DNA of 64,000 nt from Rhizobium leguminosarum (GTDB lineage: Bacteria > Pseudomonadota > Alphaproteobacteria > Rhizobiales > Rhizobiaceae): assembly GCF_001652265.1 (NCBI RefSeq), contig NZ_LWBS01000055.1:73633-137632 (forward strand). Direction: 5' to 3'. Shown piece by piece: positions 27,396-36,173 of this stretch. The position numbers and the translations under genes were made by a program. The notes beneath the pieces are model-generated. The model had not been told where the DNA came from. It worked only from the letters and a program-made list of their open reading frames with translations, and searched no databases. Position 1 is the stretch's first letter, and every line of letters begins with the position of its first letter.

Positions 27396-27767
27396 TCAGG
27401 CATCGCCCAGATAGGTCTTGATCGTCTCGATGAATTTCGGAACCGAGATCGGCTTGGAAACATAGGCCTCGCAGCCGCCCTGGCGGATCCGCTCCTCGTC
27501 GCCCTTCATCGCGAAAGCCGTAACGGCGATGACGGGAATCACGTGCAACTCGTCGTCTTCTTTCAGCCATTTGGTGACTTCGAGGCCGGAGACCTCGGGA
27601 AGCTGAATATCCATCAGGATGAGGTCGGGGCGATGCTTGCGCGCCAGATCCAGCGCCTCCATACCGTTTCTGGTCTGGATCGTCGTATAGCCGGACGCCT
27701 CGATGAGGTCGCGAAAGAGCTTCATGTTGAGCTCGTTATCTTCTACAATCATCACCTGTTTGGGCAT
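27396..27767 (-). CDS. divK: Single-domain response regulator DivK
   Basis: Essential cell-cycle regulator, phosphorylated by DivJ and dephosphorylated by PleC, acting to lower CtrA activity. The 123-residue protein is a lone receiver domain with acidic pocket ED (residues 9-10), phosphoacceptor Asp53 (LILMDIQLP), a conserved Thr in VTAFAM and Lys in VSKP. The operon divK-pleD is conserved in alphaproteobacteria. Its upstream 132 bases are shared with the divergent DUF3572 gene. Confidence 0.96.
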   Translation of the reverse strand: MPKQVMIVEDNELNMKLFRDLIEASGYTTIQTRNGMEALDLARKHRPDLILMDIQLPEVSGLEVTKWLKEDDELHVIPVIAVTAFAMKGDEERIRQGGCEAYVSKPISVPKFIETIKTYLGDA

Positions 27768-27899
27768 GACAAGCTGTCCCTACGTCCGTTCGCGCAGCGG
27801 TTCGTTCCATGAGAAAGGCACATGCGGACAAAAGCTGCGTGAAACCGATAGCGCACGCTACCGGTATTTGGTTGAAGAAAAGGTAACTTACCCAGCGAA

Positions 27900-28208
27900 A
27901 TGCAAAGCAATTTCAAGACTTCGAAACAACAGGCCGCCGACCCGCATGAGACGGCGATCGCCGTGCTCGGCTGGCTTGCCGGCGATCCCGAAATGTTCAG
28001 CCGTTTCCTCGCCCTGACGGGTGTGGCGCCTGGCCAGGTGCGCAACGCCGTCAACGATCCGGGATTCCTCGCCGGCATGATGGATTTCCTGATGAACCAT
28101 GAACCGACGGCGATGGCCTTCTGCGCCGCGAGCGGCATCAGCCCGGAGACGGTGACGGCGGCCTGGCAGCATTTCTCTTCACCGGGCCTCGATTCCGGAG
28201 AATACTGA
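27900..28208 (+). CDS. DUF3572 family protein
   Basis: A 102-residue, mainly helical, soluble protein of unknown function, found in this position next to divK in Rhizobiales. The N-terminus is polar (MQSNFKTSKQQAADPHE); the body AIAVLGWLAGDPEMFSRFLALTG is the family signature. It diverges from divK-pleD and is followed 2 bases later by the GTG start of the HAD gene, so those two are co-transcribed. Confidence 0.8.
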   Translation: MQSNFKTSKQQAADPHETAIAVLGWLAGDPEMFSRFLALTGVAPGQVRNAVNDPGFLAGMMDFLMNHEPTAMAFCAASGISPETVTAAWQHFSSPGLDSGEY

Positions 28209-28210
28209 CC

Positions 28211-28885
28211 GTGGCCTCCGGGGAATTCGACATCTCGCATATCCGCCTCGGCGAACGGCCGTTGATCGTCTGTGACGTCGACGACGTCGTGCTGCAGTTC
28301 ATCGGTCCCTTCCAGCTTTTCCTTCAGAGCCAGGGGCACGCGTTTCTGCCGCGATCGTTCCGGCTGCACGGCAATATCGTCTCGCAAGCCGACGGCGTGG
28401 AGATCGCGGATCCAGAGGTCAGCCGGCTGATCGAGGAATTCTTCGAGGCCCAAGAGCTGTGGCAGACGCCGCTCGACCGCGTCGTCGAAACGCTCGACCG
28501 GCTTTCGGAAGAGGCCGATATCCTTTTCCTGACAGCCATGCAGCCGCGGTTCCAGGACCAACGCCGTCGCCTGCTCGACAGGATGGGCCTGCTCTTTCCG
28601 CTGCTTGCCACCGAACAACCCAAGGGGCCGATCGTTCACGCATTGCATGCCAGCCGCTCCCTTCCCGTCGTCTTCATCGATGATATGGCGCGCAATCTGC
28701 ATTCCGTCAGGGATCATGTCGCCGATTGCCTGCTGATTCACCTGATGCCGAACTCGCCCGTCCATCGTTTCGCGCCGGCCGCCTCCGCCGATATCACCCG
28801 CGCCAGCGACTGGACGCATGCGGCCGAGCTCATCGAGGCGCATTTTGTTTCCGGCACTGTCACGCACGCAGTTCCAGCCGCATGA
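28211..28885 (+). CDS. HAD superfamily hydrolase
   Basis: A 224-residue putative phosphatase of the haloacid dehalogenase fold. Motif I is VCDVDDVV (about residues 19-26), with the nucleophilic Asp in DVDD; motif II is FLTAMQP, with Thr instead of the common Ser/Thr context; and motif IV is VFIDDMARN. The cap region between I and II is short and helical. Substrate unknown. It starts at GTG 28211, 2 bases after the DUF3572 stop, and its last 26 bases overlap the convergent GNAT gene. Confidence 0.75.
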   Translation: MASGEFDISHIRLGERPLIVCDVDDVVLQFIGPFQLFLQSQGHAFLPRSFRLHGNIVSQADGVEIADPEVSRLIEEFFEAQELWQTPLDRVVETLDRLSEEADILFLTAMQPRFQDQRRRLLDRMGLLFPLLATEQPKGPIVHALHASRSLPVVFIDDMARNLHSVRDHVADCLLIHLMPNSPVHRFAPAASADITRASDWTHAAELIEAHFVSGTVTHAVPAA

Positions 28886-29453
28886 GCGGACGGCCGTCCT
28901 TGCGCCGTGCTACCGTCTCGAAACCGGCGGCATCGAAGATGGCCGTCGAGCCGATGCAGAGCGTCACCGATTTCGACTGCTTCACATGATCGATCGGACA
29001 GGCTTCGAGCAGCCGCGCTCCCTGGCGCCGGGCGTAGTCGACCGCGCCGGCGAGCAGACGGTGGCCCATTCCCTTGCCACGCAGTTTGGGCAGCAGGAAG
29101 AAGCAACTGACGGCCCAGATGGATGGATCATGCGCATCGCCCTCCTCCAGCGGCCGCGAGACGGTGCGCGGCGAATTGAACTGCGGCACGTCGTGGCGCG
29201 GTCCGACCTGCACCCAGGCGACCGGCACGCCGTCGGCATAACCGAGGATGCCAGGCGGCGGACCCGCCTCGATCCGCTCCCGCATATGCGCCTTGCGTTC
29301 GTCGGCCGCCATCTCAGTCCTTATCGCATGCGGCAGGCGCAATGCGACGCACCAGCAGTTATAGAAGGCACCCTGCGGCCCGAACACGATCTCGAAGTCG
29401 TCCCAGCGTTCTGGCGTTACCGGCTCGAAACGAAGATCGTTATCCAAAGGCAA
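28860..29453 (-). CDS. GNAT family N-acetyltransferase
   Basis: A 197-residue acetyltransferase. The acetyl-CoA binding motif A is visible as FLLPKLRGKGMGHRLLAGAVDYA (R-x-x-G-x-G type) at about 118-138. The N-terminal half begins MPLDNDLRFEPVTPERWDDFE, then FGPQGAFYNCWCVALRLP; the paired Cys are not obviously metal-binding. The substrate is unknown. It diverges from dinB and its promoter must share the 70-base gap containing the LexA-type box, so damage-responsive control is possible but unproven. Confidence 0.75.
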   Translation of the reverse strand: MPLDNDLRFEPVTPERWDDFEIVFGPQGAFYNCWCVALRLPHAIRTEMAADERKAHMRERIEAGPPPGILGYADGVPVAWVQVGPRHDVPQFNSPRTVSRPLEEGDAHDPSIWAVSCFFLLPKLRGKGMGHRLLAGAVDYARRQGARLLEACPIDHVKQSKSVTLCIGSTAIFDAAGFETVARRKDGRPLMRLELRA

Positions 29454-29468
29454 AGCTCCCAGCTTCTC

Positions 29469-29497
29469 TTGAGACTCGGAAGCTTAAGGCGTAATGT
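29469..29497 (+). promoter_or_regulatory. Probable dinB promoter
   Basis: TTGAGA (29469-29474), 17-base spacer, TAATGT (29492-29497). The predicted transcript start is near 29504, inside the LexA-type box. The in-frame ATG at 29494 lies within the -10 and is unlikely to be used. Confidence 0.45.
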
Positions 29498-29503
29498 CCG
29501 ACC

Positions 29504-29518
29504 GTTCAATCTTTGTTC
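29504..29518 (+). promoter_or_regulatory. LexA-type SOS box at dinB
   Basis: Exact direct repeat GTTC-AATCTTT-GTTC, the GTTC-N7-GTTC motif of alphaproteobacterial LexA. It covers the predicted transcription start, 5 bases before the chosen dinB ATG. Confidence 0.8.
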
Positions 29519-29523
29519 TCATC

Positions 29524-30816
29524 ATGACGCCCGCGCCTGACAAGACACCCGGCTTCTGTCGCGACTGCCTTGCCGAGCAGAAGGGCGAGGCGCGCCGGTG
29601 CGTTTCCTGCGGCAGTCCCCGCCTCGTGCGCCATCGCGAACTCTATGCCTTGACGCTTGCGCATATCGATTGCGACGCCTTCTACGCAGCGGTGGAAAAA
29701 CGCGACAATCCTGATCTTGCCGACAAGCCCGTTATCATCGGCGGCGGCAAACGCGGTGTGGTTTCCACTGCCTGCTATATCGCCCGTATCCACGGCGTGC
29801 GTTCGGCCATGCCGATGTTCAAGGCGCTGGAGGCATGCCCTCAGGCGATCGTCATCCGCCCCGACATGGAGAAATATGTCCGGGTCGGGCGGCAGGTGCG
29901 CGCAATGATGCAGGATCTGACGCCGCTGGTGCAGCCACTATCGATCGACGAGGCGTTCCTGGAGCTCGGCGGCACGGAGAGGCTGCATCACGATCCGCCG
30001 GCGCGTACGCTGGCCAAATTCGCCCGTCGCATCGAAAGGGAGATCGGCATCAGCGTTTCGGTCGGGCTTTCCTATTGCAAATTTCTCGCCAAGGTCGCCT
30101 CCGACCTGCAGAAGCCGCGCGGCTTTTCGGTCATCGGCCGCGAGGAAGCGGTCGAGTTCCTGGCGCCGCGTCCCGTCACCACGATCTGGGGCGTCGGCAA
30201 GGCCTTTGCGGCGACGCTGGAGGCGGACGGCATCCGCACCATCAGCCAATTGCAGCAGATGGAGGAAAACGACCTGATGCGCCGCTACGGCAGTATCGGC
30301 CAGCGGCTCGCCCGGCTGTCGCGTGGCATCGATGACCGCGAAGTGCATCTCAACGATGCCGCCAAGAGCGTTTCGTCCGAGACCACCTTCTTCGATGACA
30401 TCTCGCGTTATGACGATCTGGTGCCGATCCTGCGCAACCTCTCCGAAAAGGTCTCCTGGCGGCTGAAGAAAAGCGGCATTGCCGGCCAGACCGTAGTTTT
30501 GAAGATGAAGAGCGCCGATTTCAAATCGCGCACCCGCAACCGCAAGCTTGAAGACCCGACCCAGCTTGCCGACAAGATCTTCCGCACCGGACTCGAGCTT
30601 CTCGAAAAAGAGACTGACGGTACGAAGTTCCGCCTGATCGGCATCGGCGTCACCGATCTCGGCGATGCCGCCCGCGCCGATCCGCCCGATCTCATCGACC
30701 AGCAATCGGGCCGGCGAGCCGCGGCCGAAGCGGCGATGGACAAGCTGCGCGACAAATTCGGCAAGCGGACGGTCGAGACCGGCTATACGTTCGGCGGCAG
30801 CAAGCGCGATCACTAA
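29524..30816 (+). CDS. dinB: DNA polymerase IV (Y-family translesion polymerase)
   Basis: Error-prone polymerase that bypasses damaged bases. Y-family motifs are [13 protein letters not shown] (first metal-binding Asp pair) and [11 protein letters not shown] (catalytic Asp-Glu), followed by the [26 protein letters not shown] region and helix-hairpin-helix [12 protein letters not shown]. Unlike the E. coli enzyme, it has about 40 extra N-terminal residues with CRDC and CVSC pairs, a probable small zinc ribbon. The start is set at ATG 29524 because the earlier in-frame ATG (29494) falls inside the -10 and upstream of the LexA-type box. Very short leader; 430 residues. SOS control is inferred. 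Confidence 0.93.
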   Translation: MTPAPDKTPGFCRDCLAEQKGEARRCVSCGSPRLVRHRELYALTLAHIDCDAFYAAVEKRDNPDLADKPVIIGGGKRGVVSTACYIARIHGVRSAMPMFKALEACPQAIVIRPDMEKYVRVGRQVRAMMQDLTPLVQPLSIDEAFLELGGTERLHHDPPARTLAKFARRIEREIGISVSVGLSYCKFLAKVASDLQKPRGFSVIGREEAVEFLAPRPVTTIWGVGKAFAATLEADGIRTISQLQQMEENDLMRRYGSIGQRLARLSRGIDDREVHLNDAAKSVSSETTFFDDISRYDDLVPILRNLSEKVSWRLKKSGIAGQTVVLKMKSADFKSRTRNRKLEDPTQLADKIFRTGLELLEKETDGTKFRLIGIGVTDLGDAARADPPDLIDQQSGRRAAAEAAMDKLRDKFGKRTVETGYTFGGSKRDH

Positions 30817-30908
30817 CGCGTGAGGCTTGCCAGCCAGGCGGCCCATAAAATCTTCCTTAAACTTCGTCCCATAATGTGCCGGGCAAGTATTGCGTATGGT
30901 TGGGTCTC

Positions 30909-32165
30909 ATGTTCTCGCGTCTCGTCTTCGGCCTCGGCTTGCTGTCGGCCACCGCACTCGTGCACCCCGCTCTTGCCGCGGATGCGCGCACGCTGCAGAT
31001 CATCGTCTCGAAGGACAAGCAGTCGCTCGTGCTCTATGACGGCGCCGAAGTCGTCGCGACCTCGAAGGTCTCGACCGGCAAGGACGGCCACACGACGCCG
31101 AGCGGCATCTTTTCTGTGCTCGAAAAGCAGAAATATCACGAATCCAATCTCTATTCGGCGGCGCCGATGCCGTTCATGCAACGGCTGACCTGGTCCGGCA
31201 TTGCGCTGCATGAATCCAATTCCGTGCCGCGGTATCCGGCCTCGCATGGCTGCGTGCGCATGCCCGGCGCTTTCGCAAAAATGCTTTATGGGATGACCGA
31301 CCCCGGTGTCCCCGTCATTATCAGCGACAGTGAACTGGTGCCGCAACCGATCGATCATCCGACCCTTTTCCATCCGGATGCACCGGCGGCGATGCCGCTA
31401 CTTTCGGATGTCGAACTGCGGCCCTCCATGCCCGACAGCCCCGAAAAGCCGGTGCAGGTGGCGATGAACGATACCGCTGCGATGCCGATGCCGGCAGTGC
31501 AGCCGATTGCAGCGCCCGAACCCGAGCCGCCGTCCGAGCCGATCAGCATGCTGATTACGCGCCGGACGCTGCGCGAGACGGTGATCGACATCCAGACCCT
31601 GCTCAACCAGCTCGGTTTTCCCGCCGGCAATCCGGACGGCTTGCTCGGTTCGTCGACCGTACAGGCGATCAAGACCTTCAAGACGCTACGGCCGGCGGAA
31701 TTTGCCGGCGACAGGAGCCTGGTCTCCGACACGCTGCTCAGAGAAGTCTATGCCGCGGCTGGCAAGGGCGAGCCGCCAAACGGCGTCATCATGGTGCGGC
31801 AGGCCTTCAAGCCGATCTTCGATGCGCCGGTGACGATCGCCGATCCGGGGCTGGCGCTCGGCACACATTTCTTCACGCTGCATGCAGTCGATGAAAAGGC
31901 CGGCACCGCCGACTGGCTCGGCATCACGCTCAACAACAGTCTCTCCCGCGAGACGATGAAGCGGCTCGGCATCACCAATCAGGAAAGCTCGATCATTACA
32001 GGCAAGCCGATCGCCCGTTCGCTCAGCCGGATTACCATCCCCGACGAGACCCGCCGCAAGATCGACGCCCTGATGGCGCCCGGCTCGACGCTGACGATCT
32101 CCGATACCGGCCTCGGCCGGGAGACCGGCGAAGGCACGGATTTCATCACGATCACCCGCGGGTGA
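30909..32165 (+). CDS. L,D-transpeptidase with peptidoglycan-binding domain
   Basis: Forms 3-3 cross-links or attaches proteins to peptidoglycan. It has a signal peptide (MFSRLVFGLGLLSATALVHPALA), then a YkuD catalytic domain beginning RTLQIIVSKDKQSLVLYDG. The active-site signature is SHGCVRMPG, with the nucleophilic Cys, preceded by ALHESN. A proline-rich linker (about residues 165-210) leads to a peptidoglycan-binding helical domain (VIDIQTLLNQLGFPAG, then GLLGSSTVQAIKTFK) and a C-terminal domain that resembles a second L,D-transpeptidase-associated module. Start ATG 30909 is preferred over 30876 because it gives a clean signal peptide. Confidence 0.88.
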   Translation: MFSRLVFGLGLLSATALVHPALAADARTLQIIVSKDKQSLVLYDGAEVVATSKVSTGKDGHTTPSGIFSVLEKQKYHESNLYSAAPMPFMQRLTWSGIALHESNSVPRYPASHGCVRMPGAFAKMLYGMTDPGVPVIISDSELVPQPIDHPTLFHPDAPAAMPLLSDVELRPSMPDSPEKPVQVAMNDTAAMPMPAVQPIAAPEPEPPSEPISMLITRRTLRETVIDIQTLLNQLGFPAGNPDGLLGSSTVQAIKTFKTLRPAEFAGDRSLVSDTLLREVYAAAGKGEPPNGVIMVRQAFKPIFDAPVTIADPGLALGTHFFTLHAVDEKAGTADWLGITLNNSLSRETMKRLGITNQESSIITGKPIARSLSRITIPDETRRKIDALMAPGSTLTISDTGLGRETGEGTDFITITRG

Positions 32166-32188
32166 CGGGCATCACGCTCTTTGTTTTT

Positions 32189-32237
32189 ATGCATGTCGTT
32201 ATCCCGGAACCGCTGCACACTTCCGGGCGACATGCAT
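32189..32237. repeat. GCATGTCG hairpin repeat, intergenic terminator
   Basis: ATGCATGTCG (32189-32198) pairs perfectly with CGACATGCAT (32228-32237); the inner stem is CCCGGAA (32203-32209) with TTCCGGG (32221-32227) around CCGCTGCACAC. It lies between the convergent L,D-transpeptidase and dnaE genes. It belongs to the family of module 1 at 22890-22934 but has a different inner stem that still pairs. Confidence 0.8.
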
Positions 32238-32240
32238 TAA

Positions 32241-35200
32241 TCAGACAAGCTCGACATCGACGACGCCGGGGGCGGCGCGAAGGGCGGCGGCTATCTCCGG
32301 GGTAATGCGGTATTTCTCCGGCAGCGCCACTTCCACCTCGCGTTTGCCCTCCTCCTTGATGACGATGAAGGAGACGAGGCCGTCGCCCTTGGCGTTCAGA
32401 TGGCCGGCAACCATTCTCAGCGGTCCGGAATCGCGGACATAAACGCGTAGCGCCTTCTGCATCTGCAGCGACTTTTCCTCCAGCGACTGGATCGTCTGGA
32501 TGCGCAGGCCAATGCCCTCCGGCCGCTCCTCGCCCGTCGCGGTCAGCACGAAGGATTTGCCTGACTCCAACACGTCGCGATACTGGTTGAGCATTTCCGA
32601 AAACAGCACCGCTTCGAACTGGCCCGAAGAATCGGAGAAGACGATGATGCCCATCTTGTTGCCGGTGCGAGTCTTGCGCTCCTGCTTCGAGATCACGGTA
32701 CCGGCAAGTCGGGCATTGGCCGCACCCTGCTTGATGGCGGCGGAAAACTCGGCAAAGGTCTGCACCCGCATCTTCTGCAGGATATTGTTGTAGGAATCGA
32801 GCGGGTGGGCCGTCAGATAGAAGCCCAGCACCTGGAACTCCTTGAGCAGCCGCTCGGAGGGGAGCCAGGGCGAGAACGGCGGCAGGGAGATCTTCTCAGG
32901 CCCCGACGTCAACGTACTGCCGAAAATGTCCGACTGGCCGCTCAGCTTGTTCTCCTGGGCGCGCTGGGCATAACCGAGAATGCGGTCAAGGCCGGCTGCT
33001 AGCTGGGCGCGGTCCATGTCGAAACAATCGAAGGCGCCGGCATAGATCAGGCTTTCGAGCACGCGACGATTGACCTGACGCGGATCGATGCGCAGGCAGA
33101 AATCCTCGATGCTGGCAAAGGGCTTGTCGCCACGCACCTCGACAATGTGGTCGACGGCGGATTCGCCGACGCCCTTGAGAGCGGCGAGCGCGTAATAGAT
33201 GCGGTTGTTGCCGGTCTCGAAATGGCGGAAGGAGGTCTGGACCGAGGGCGCGATCACCTCGATGCCGAGGCGCTTGGCATCCTGACGGAAATCATTGACC
33301 TTTTCCGTGTTGGACATGTCGAGCGTCATCGAAGCGGCGAGGAATTCGACCGGGTAATGCGCCTTCATGTAGGCCGTCTGGTAGGAGACGATGGCATAGG
33401 CGGCGGCATGCGACTTGTTGAAGCCGTAATTGGCGAACTTCGCCAGCAGTTCGAAGATATTGTCGGCCTGCGGCTTCGACACGCCATTCTTGACGGCGCC
33501 AACGACGAAGCGTTCGCGCTGCTGGTCCATCTCGGCCTTGATCTTCTTGCCCATGGCGCGACGCAGAAGGTCGGCTTCCCCCAGCGAATAGCCGGACAGT
33601 ACCTGGGCGATTTGCATCACCTGTTCCTGATAGACGATGACGCCCTGGGTTTCCTTGAGCAGGTGGTCGATCATCGGATGGATCGATTCCAGCTCTTCGT
33701 CGCCGTGCTTGCGGGCATTGTAGGTCGGGATGTTCTCCATCGGGCCCGGACGATAGAGCGCCACCAGCGCGATGATGTCCTCGATGCAGTCCGGCTTCAT
33801 GCCGATCAGCGCCTTGCGCATGCCGGCACTTTCCACCTGGAACACGCCGACCGTCTCGCCGCGCGACAGCATCTCGTAGGTCTTCTTGTCGTCGAGTGGA
33901 ATGGCCGCGAGATCGACCTTGATGCCGAGCTTGGCGACGAAATCAACCGCGACCTTCAGCACGGTCAGCGTCTTCAGGCCGAGGAAGTCGAACTTGACGA
34001 GGCCCGCCTGCTCGACCCATTTCATGTTGAATTGGGTGACCGGCATGTCCGAGCGCGGATCGCGATACATCGGCACCAGCTTGGAAAGCGGCCGGTCACC
34101 GATGACGATGCCGGCGGCATGGGTCGAGGCATGGCGGTAAAGCCCCTCGATCTTCTGGGCGATGTCGAGCAGCCGCGCGACAACCGGTTCTTTCGCCGCC
34201 TCCTCCTGCAGCTTCGGTTCCTCCTCGATCGCCTTGGACAGCGGCGTCGGATTGGCGGGGTTGTTCGGCACCAGTTTGCAGATCTTGTCGACCTGGCCGT
34301 AGGGCATTTCCAGCACACGGCCGACGTCGCGAAGAGCGGCACGTGCCTGCAGCGAACCGAAGGTGATGATCTGCGCCACTTGCTCGCGGCCATATTTGGC
34401 CTGGACATAGCGGATTACCTCTTCGCGGCGGTCCTGGCAGAAGTCGATGTCGAAGTCGGGCATCGAGACGCGTTCCGGATTGAGGAAGCGCTCGAAGAGC
34501 AGCGAAAAACGCAAGGGATCGACGTCGGTGATCGTCAATGCATAGGCGACCAGCGAACCGGCGCCCGAACCGCGGCCGGGACCGACCGGAATGTCATGCT
34601 GCTTGGCCCATTTGATGAAGTCGGCAACGATCAGGAAGTAACCGGGAAAGCGCATGCGCTCGATGACGCTGAGCTCGAATTCCAGCCGCTCGCGATATTC
34701 CTTCTCCTCGTAACCCGGCGACATGCCAAGCGTGGAAAGCCTCATGTCCAGCCCTTCGACCGCCTGGCGGCGCAGTTCTCTCGCCTCGGCACGTTCGGCC
34801 TCTTCGGCATCGTCGGTCGCGCCAGTGAAACGTGGCAGGATCGGCTTTCGCGTCTTCAGCACGAAGGAGCAGCGCCTGGCGATCTCGATCGTATTTTCCA
34901 GCGCTTCCGGCAGGTCGGCGAAGAGTTTGGCCATCTCGGCCCGGCTCTTCAGATAGTGATCCGGCGTCAGGCGAAAGCGGCTGTCGTCGGAGACGATGGC
35001 GTTGTGCGCGACCGCCATCAGCGCATCATGGGCATCGTAATCGTCGCGCGTCGGGAAGAACGCCTCGTTGGTCGCAACCAGCGGCAGGTCGTGGGCATAG
35101 GCGAGCCCGATGATCTTCTGCTCGTGCCGCTTGTCGTAGGTGCCGTGCCGCTGCAACTCGACATAGAGCCTGTCGCCGAAGAGACGCTTCAGCGTGAGCA

Positions 35201-35735
35201 GCCGGGCTTCCGCCTGAGCGGGGTGGCCTTCCTTGATCGCCACGTCGACCGGCCCGGTCAGGGCGCCGCTCAATGCGATCAGCCCTTCCGTGCCTGCCTC
35301 CTCCAACCAGGAGGTGCTGATATGAACGGCTTGGTTGCTCTCGCCGCCGAGATAAGCCCGGCTGACGAGATCGACCAGCCGTTCGTAACCGGCATCCGTC
35401 GCAGCGAGAAGAACGATCGCCGGCAGCTTGACCAGGGCCTGTTGACCGCCGCGCTTTTCGGTTTCCAGCCCGTCTTCCATGTCGATCGAGACCTGGCAGC
35501 CGATGATCGGCTGCAGGCCTTCCTCCATCGCCTTCTGGGAGAATTCGAGGGCGACGAACAGATTGTTGGTGTCGGTAATCGCAATCGCCGGCTGGCTGTC
35601 ACCGGTCGCCTTGTAGAGGATCTTCTTCAGCGGCAGCGCGCCCTCGAGAAGCGAATAGGCGGAATGGACCCTCAGGTGGATGAAACCCGGCGTGCCGGTC
35701 GCCTCACCCGTAGAACCCTTTGCCGTATCCGCCAT
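32241..35735 (-). CDS. dnaE: DNA polymerase III alpha subunit
   Basis: Replicative polymerase catalytic subunit. The 1164-residue protein has a PHP domain at the N-terminus (HLRVHSAYSLLEGALPL), a polymerase core with the catalytic acidic motif MPDFDIDFCQDRRE and YALTITDVDPLRF, the fingers region with GRGSGAGSL, an HhH motif around VNRRVLESLIYAGAFD, and a C-terminal OB-fold (ARLAGTVISKQERKTRTGNKMG). Length fits DnaE1 (about 1165), not the shorter mutagenic DnaE2. ATG 35735 is preferred over TTG 35750 because GGGAAGG lies 6 bases upstream. It lies 117 bases downstream of a small SOS-box gene on the same strand. Confidence 0.96.
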   Translation of the reverse strand: MADTAKGSTGEATGTPGFIHLRVHSAYSLLEGALPLKKILYKATGDSQPAIAITDTNNLFVALEFSQKAMEEGLQPIIGCQVSIDMEDGLETEKRGGQQALVKLPAIVLLAATDAGYERLVDLVSRAYLGGESNQAVHISTSWLEEAGTEGLIALSGALTGPVDVAIKEGHPAQAEARLLTLKRLFGDRLYVELQRHGTYDKRHEQKIIGLAYAHDLPLVATNEAFFPTRDDYDAHDALMAVAHNAIVSDDSRFRLTPDHYLKSRAEMAKLFADLPEALENTIEIARRCSFVLKTRKPILPRFTGATDDAEEAERAEARELRRQAVEGLDMRLSTLGMSPGYEEKEYRERLEFELSVIERMRFPGYFLIVADFIKWAKQHDIPVGPGRGSGAGSLVAYALTITDVDPLRFSLLFERFLNPERVSMPDFDIDFCQDRREEVIRYVQAKYGREQVAQIITFGSLQARAALRDVGRVLEMPYGQVDKICKLVPNNPANPTPLSKAIEEEPKLQEEAAKEPVVARLLDIAQKIEGLYRHASTHAAGIVIGDRPLSKLVPMYRDPRSDMPVTQFNMKWVEQAGLVKFDFLGLKTLTVLKVAVDFVAKLGIKVDLAAIPLDDKKTYEMLSRGETVGVFQVESAGMRKALIGMKPDCIEDIIALVALYRPGPMENIPTYNARKHGDEELESIHPMIDHLLKETQGVIVYQEQVMQIAQVLSGYSLGEADLLRRAMGKKIKAEMDQQRERFVVGAVKNGVSKPQADNIFELLAKFANYGFNKSHAAAYAIVSYQTAYMKAHYPVEFLAASMTLDMSNTEKVNDFRQDAKRLGIEVIAPSVQTSFRHFETGNNRIYYALAALKGVGESAVDHIVEVRGDKPFASIEDFCLRIDPRQVNRRVLESLIYAGAFDCFDMDRAQLAAGLDRILGYAQRAQENKLSGQSDIFGSTLTSGPEKISLPPFSPWLPSERLLKEFQVLGFYLTAHPLDSYNNILQKMRVQTFAEFSAAIKQGAANARLAGTVISKQERKTRTGNKMGIIVFSDSSGQFEAVLFSEMLNQYRDVLESGKSFVLTATGEERPEGIGLRIQTIQSLEEKSLQMQKALRVYVRDSGPLRMVAGHLNAKGDGLVSFIVIKEEGKREVEVALPEKYRITPEIAAALRAAPGVVDVELV

Positions 35736-35852
35736 GACATGCCTTCCCAATCACCCGAATGAATCGGACGCATTGTCGGCATAGAGGGCGATGATGTCCA
35801 GAAGAAGTCCCGCGTCCGGACTGCATGATTGCCATGCGATCCCCTGAAAACT

Positions 35853-35939
35853 TTAGAACGCCATGACGATGAGCGAGAAGCTGGCAACGAACATTGCGAT
35901 GGAGGTGAATGCTGCGATATCACGGATCATGTCAGTCAT
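35853..35939 (-). CDS. Small hydrophobic peptide, 28 aa, candidate SOS-induced membrane effector
   Basis: ATG 35939 opens a 28-codon frame: MTDMIRDIAAF then TSIAMFVASFSLIVMAF and TAA. Residues 8-28 form one transmembrane helix; the N-terminus carries D3, R6 and D7. AAAGGAGAG lies 6 bases before the ATG, an excellent Shine-Dalgarno. Upstream is TTGACA with a LexA-type GTTC-N7-GTTC direct repeat just after it, inside the core promoter. The size and control resemble Caulobacter SidA (29 aa, SOS-induced division inhibitor) and E. coli TisB (29 aa, SOS-induced toxin); homology to either is not claimed. dnaE starts about 117 bases downstream. It is too short for standard gene finding. Confidence 0.72.
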   Translation of the reverse strand: MTDMIRDIAAFTSIAMFVASFSLIVMAF

Positions 35940-35972
35940 CGGGCTCTCCTTTACTCGTTATGTTTTCAATTT

Positions 35973-35987
35973 GTTCCATGTATGTTC
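35973..35987 (-). promoter_or_regulatory. LexA-type SOS box of the 28-aa peptide gene
   Basis: The plus strand reads GTTC-CATGTAT-GTTC (minus strand GAAC-N7-GAAC). It lies between a perfect -35 TTGACA (35991-35996, minus strand) and the weak -10 CAAATT (35968-35973), so bound LexA would block RNA polymerase. Confidence 0.8.
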
Positions 35988-36173
35988 TGTTGTCAACAGG
36001 AATCTTTTCCTCCTTTCTTGTGTTTGAAAAATGCCGGGATGCCCACCTGCGAATCGCTGGGAGCCCAGCAGTCGATGAGATGGGCAGCAGCTTTGCCTTC
36101 TGGCCTGCCACAGATCGGTCATGGCGCCTAGACGGTCAGCCTCCTCGAGGCGACCCGTTTATTTCGGGTCAAT

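Noticed and set aside
27768..27899. CtrA-type site in the divK-DUF3572 gap
   Set aside because: Only TTGA-N7-GTAA was seen, two mismatches from TTAA-N7-TTAA; too weak to report.
33147..35762. 871-codon plus-strand ORF opposite dnaE
   Set aside because: Antisense shadow of dnaE; His/Asp/Arg-rich composition typical of reverse-frame translation.
35760..35836. Short minus-strand ORF between the 28-aa peptide gene and dnaE
   Set aside because: No Shine-Dalgarno of quality, polar random-looking product, and it overlaps the dnaE start region in another frame.
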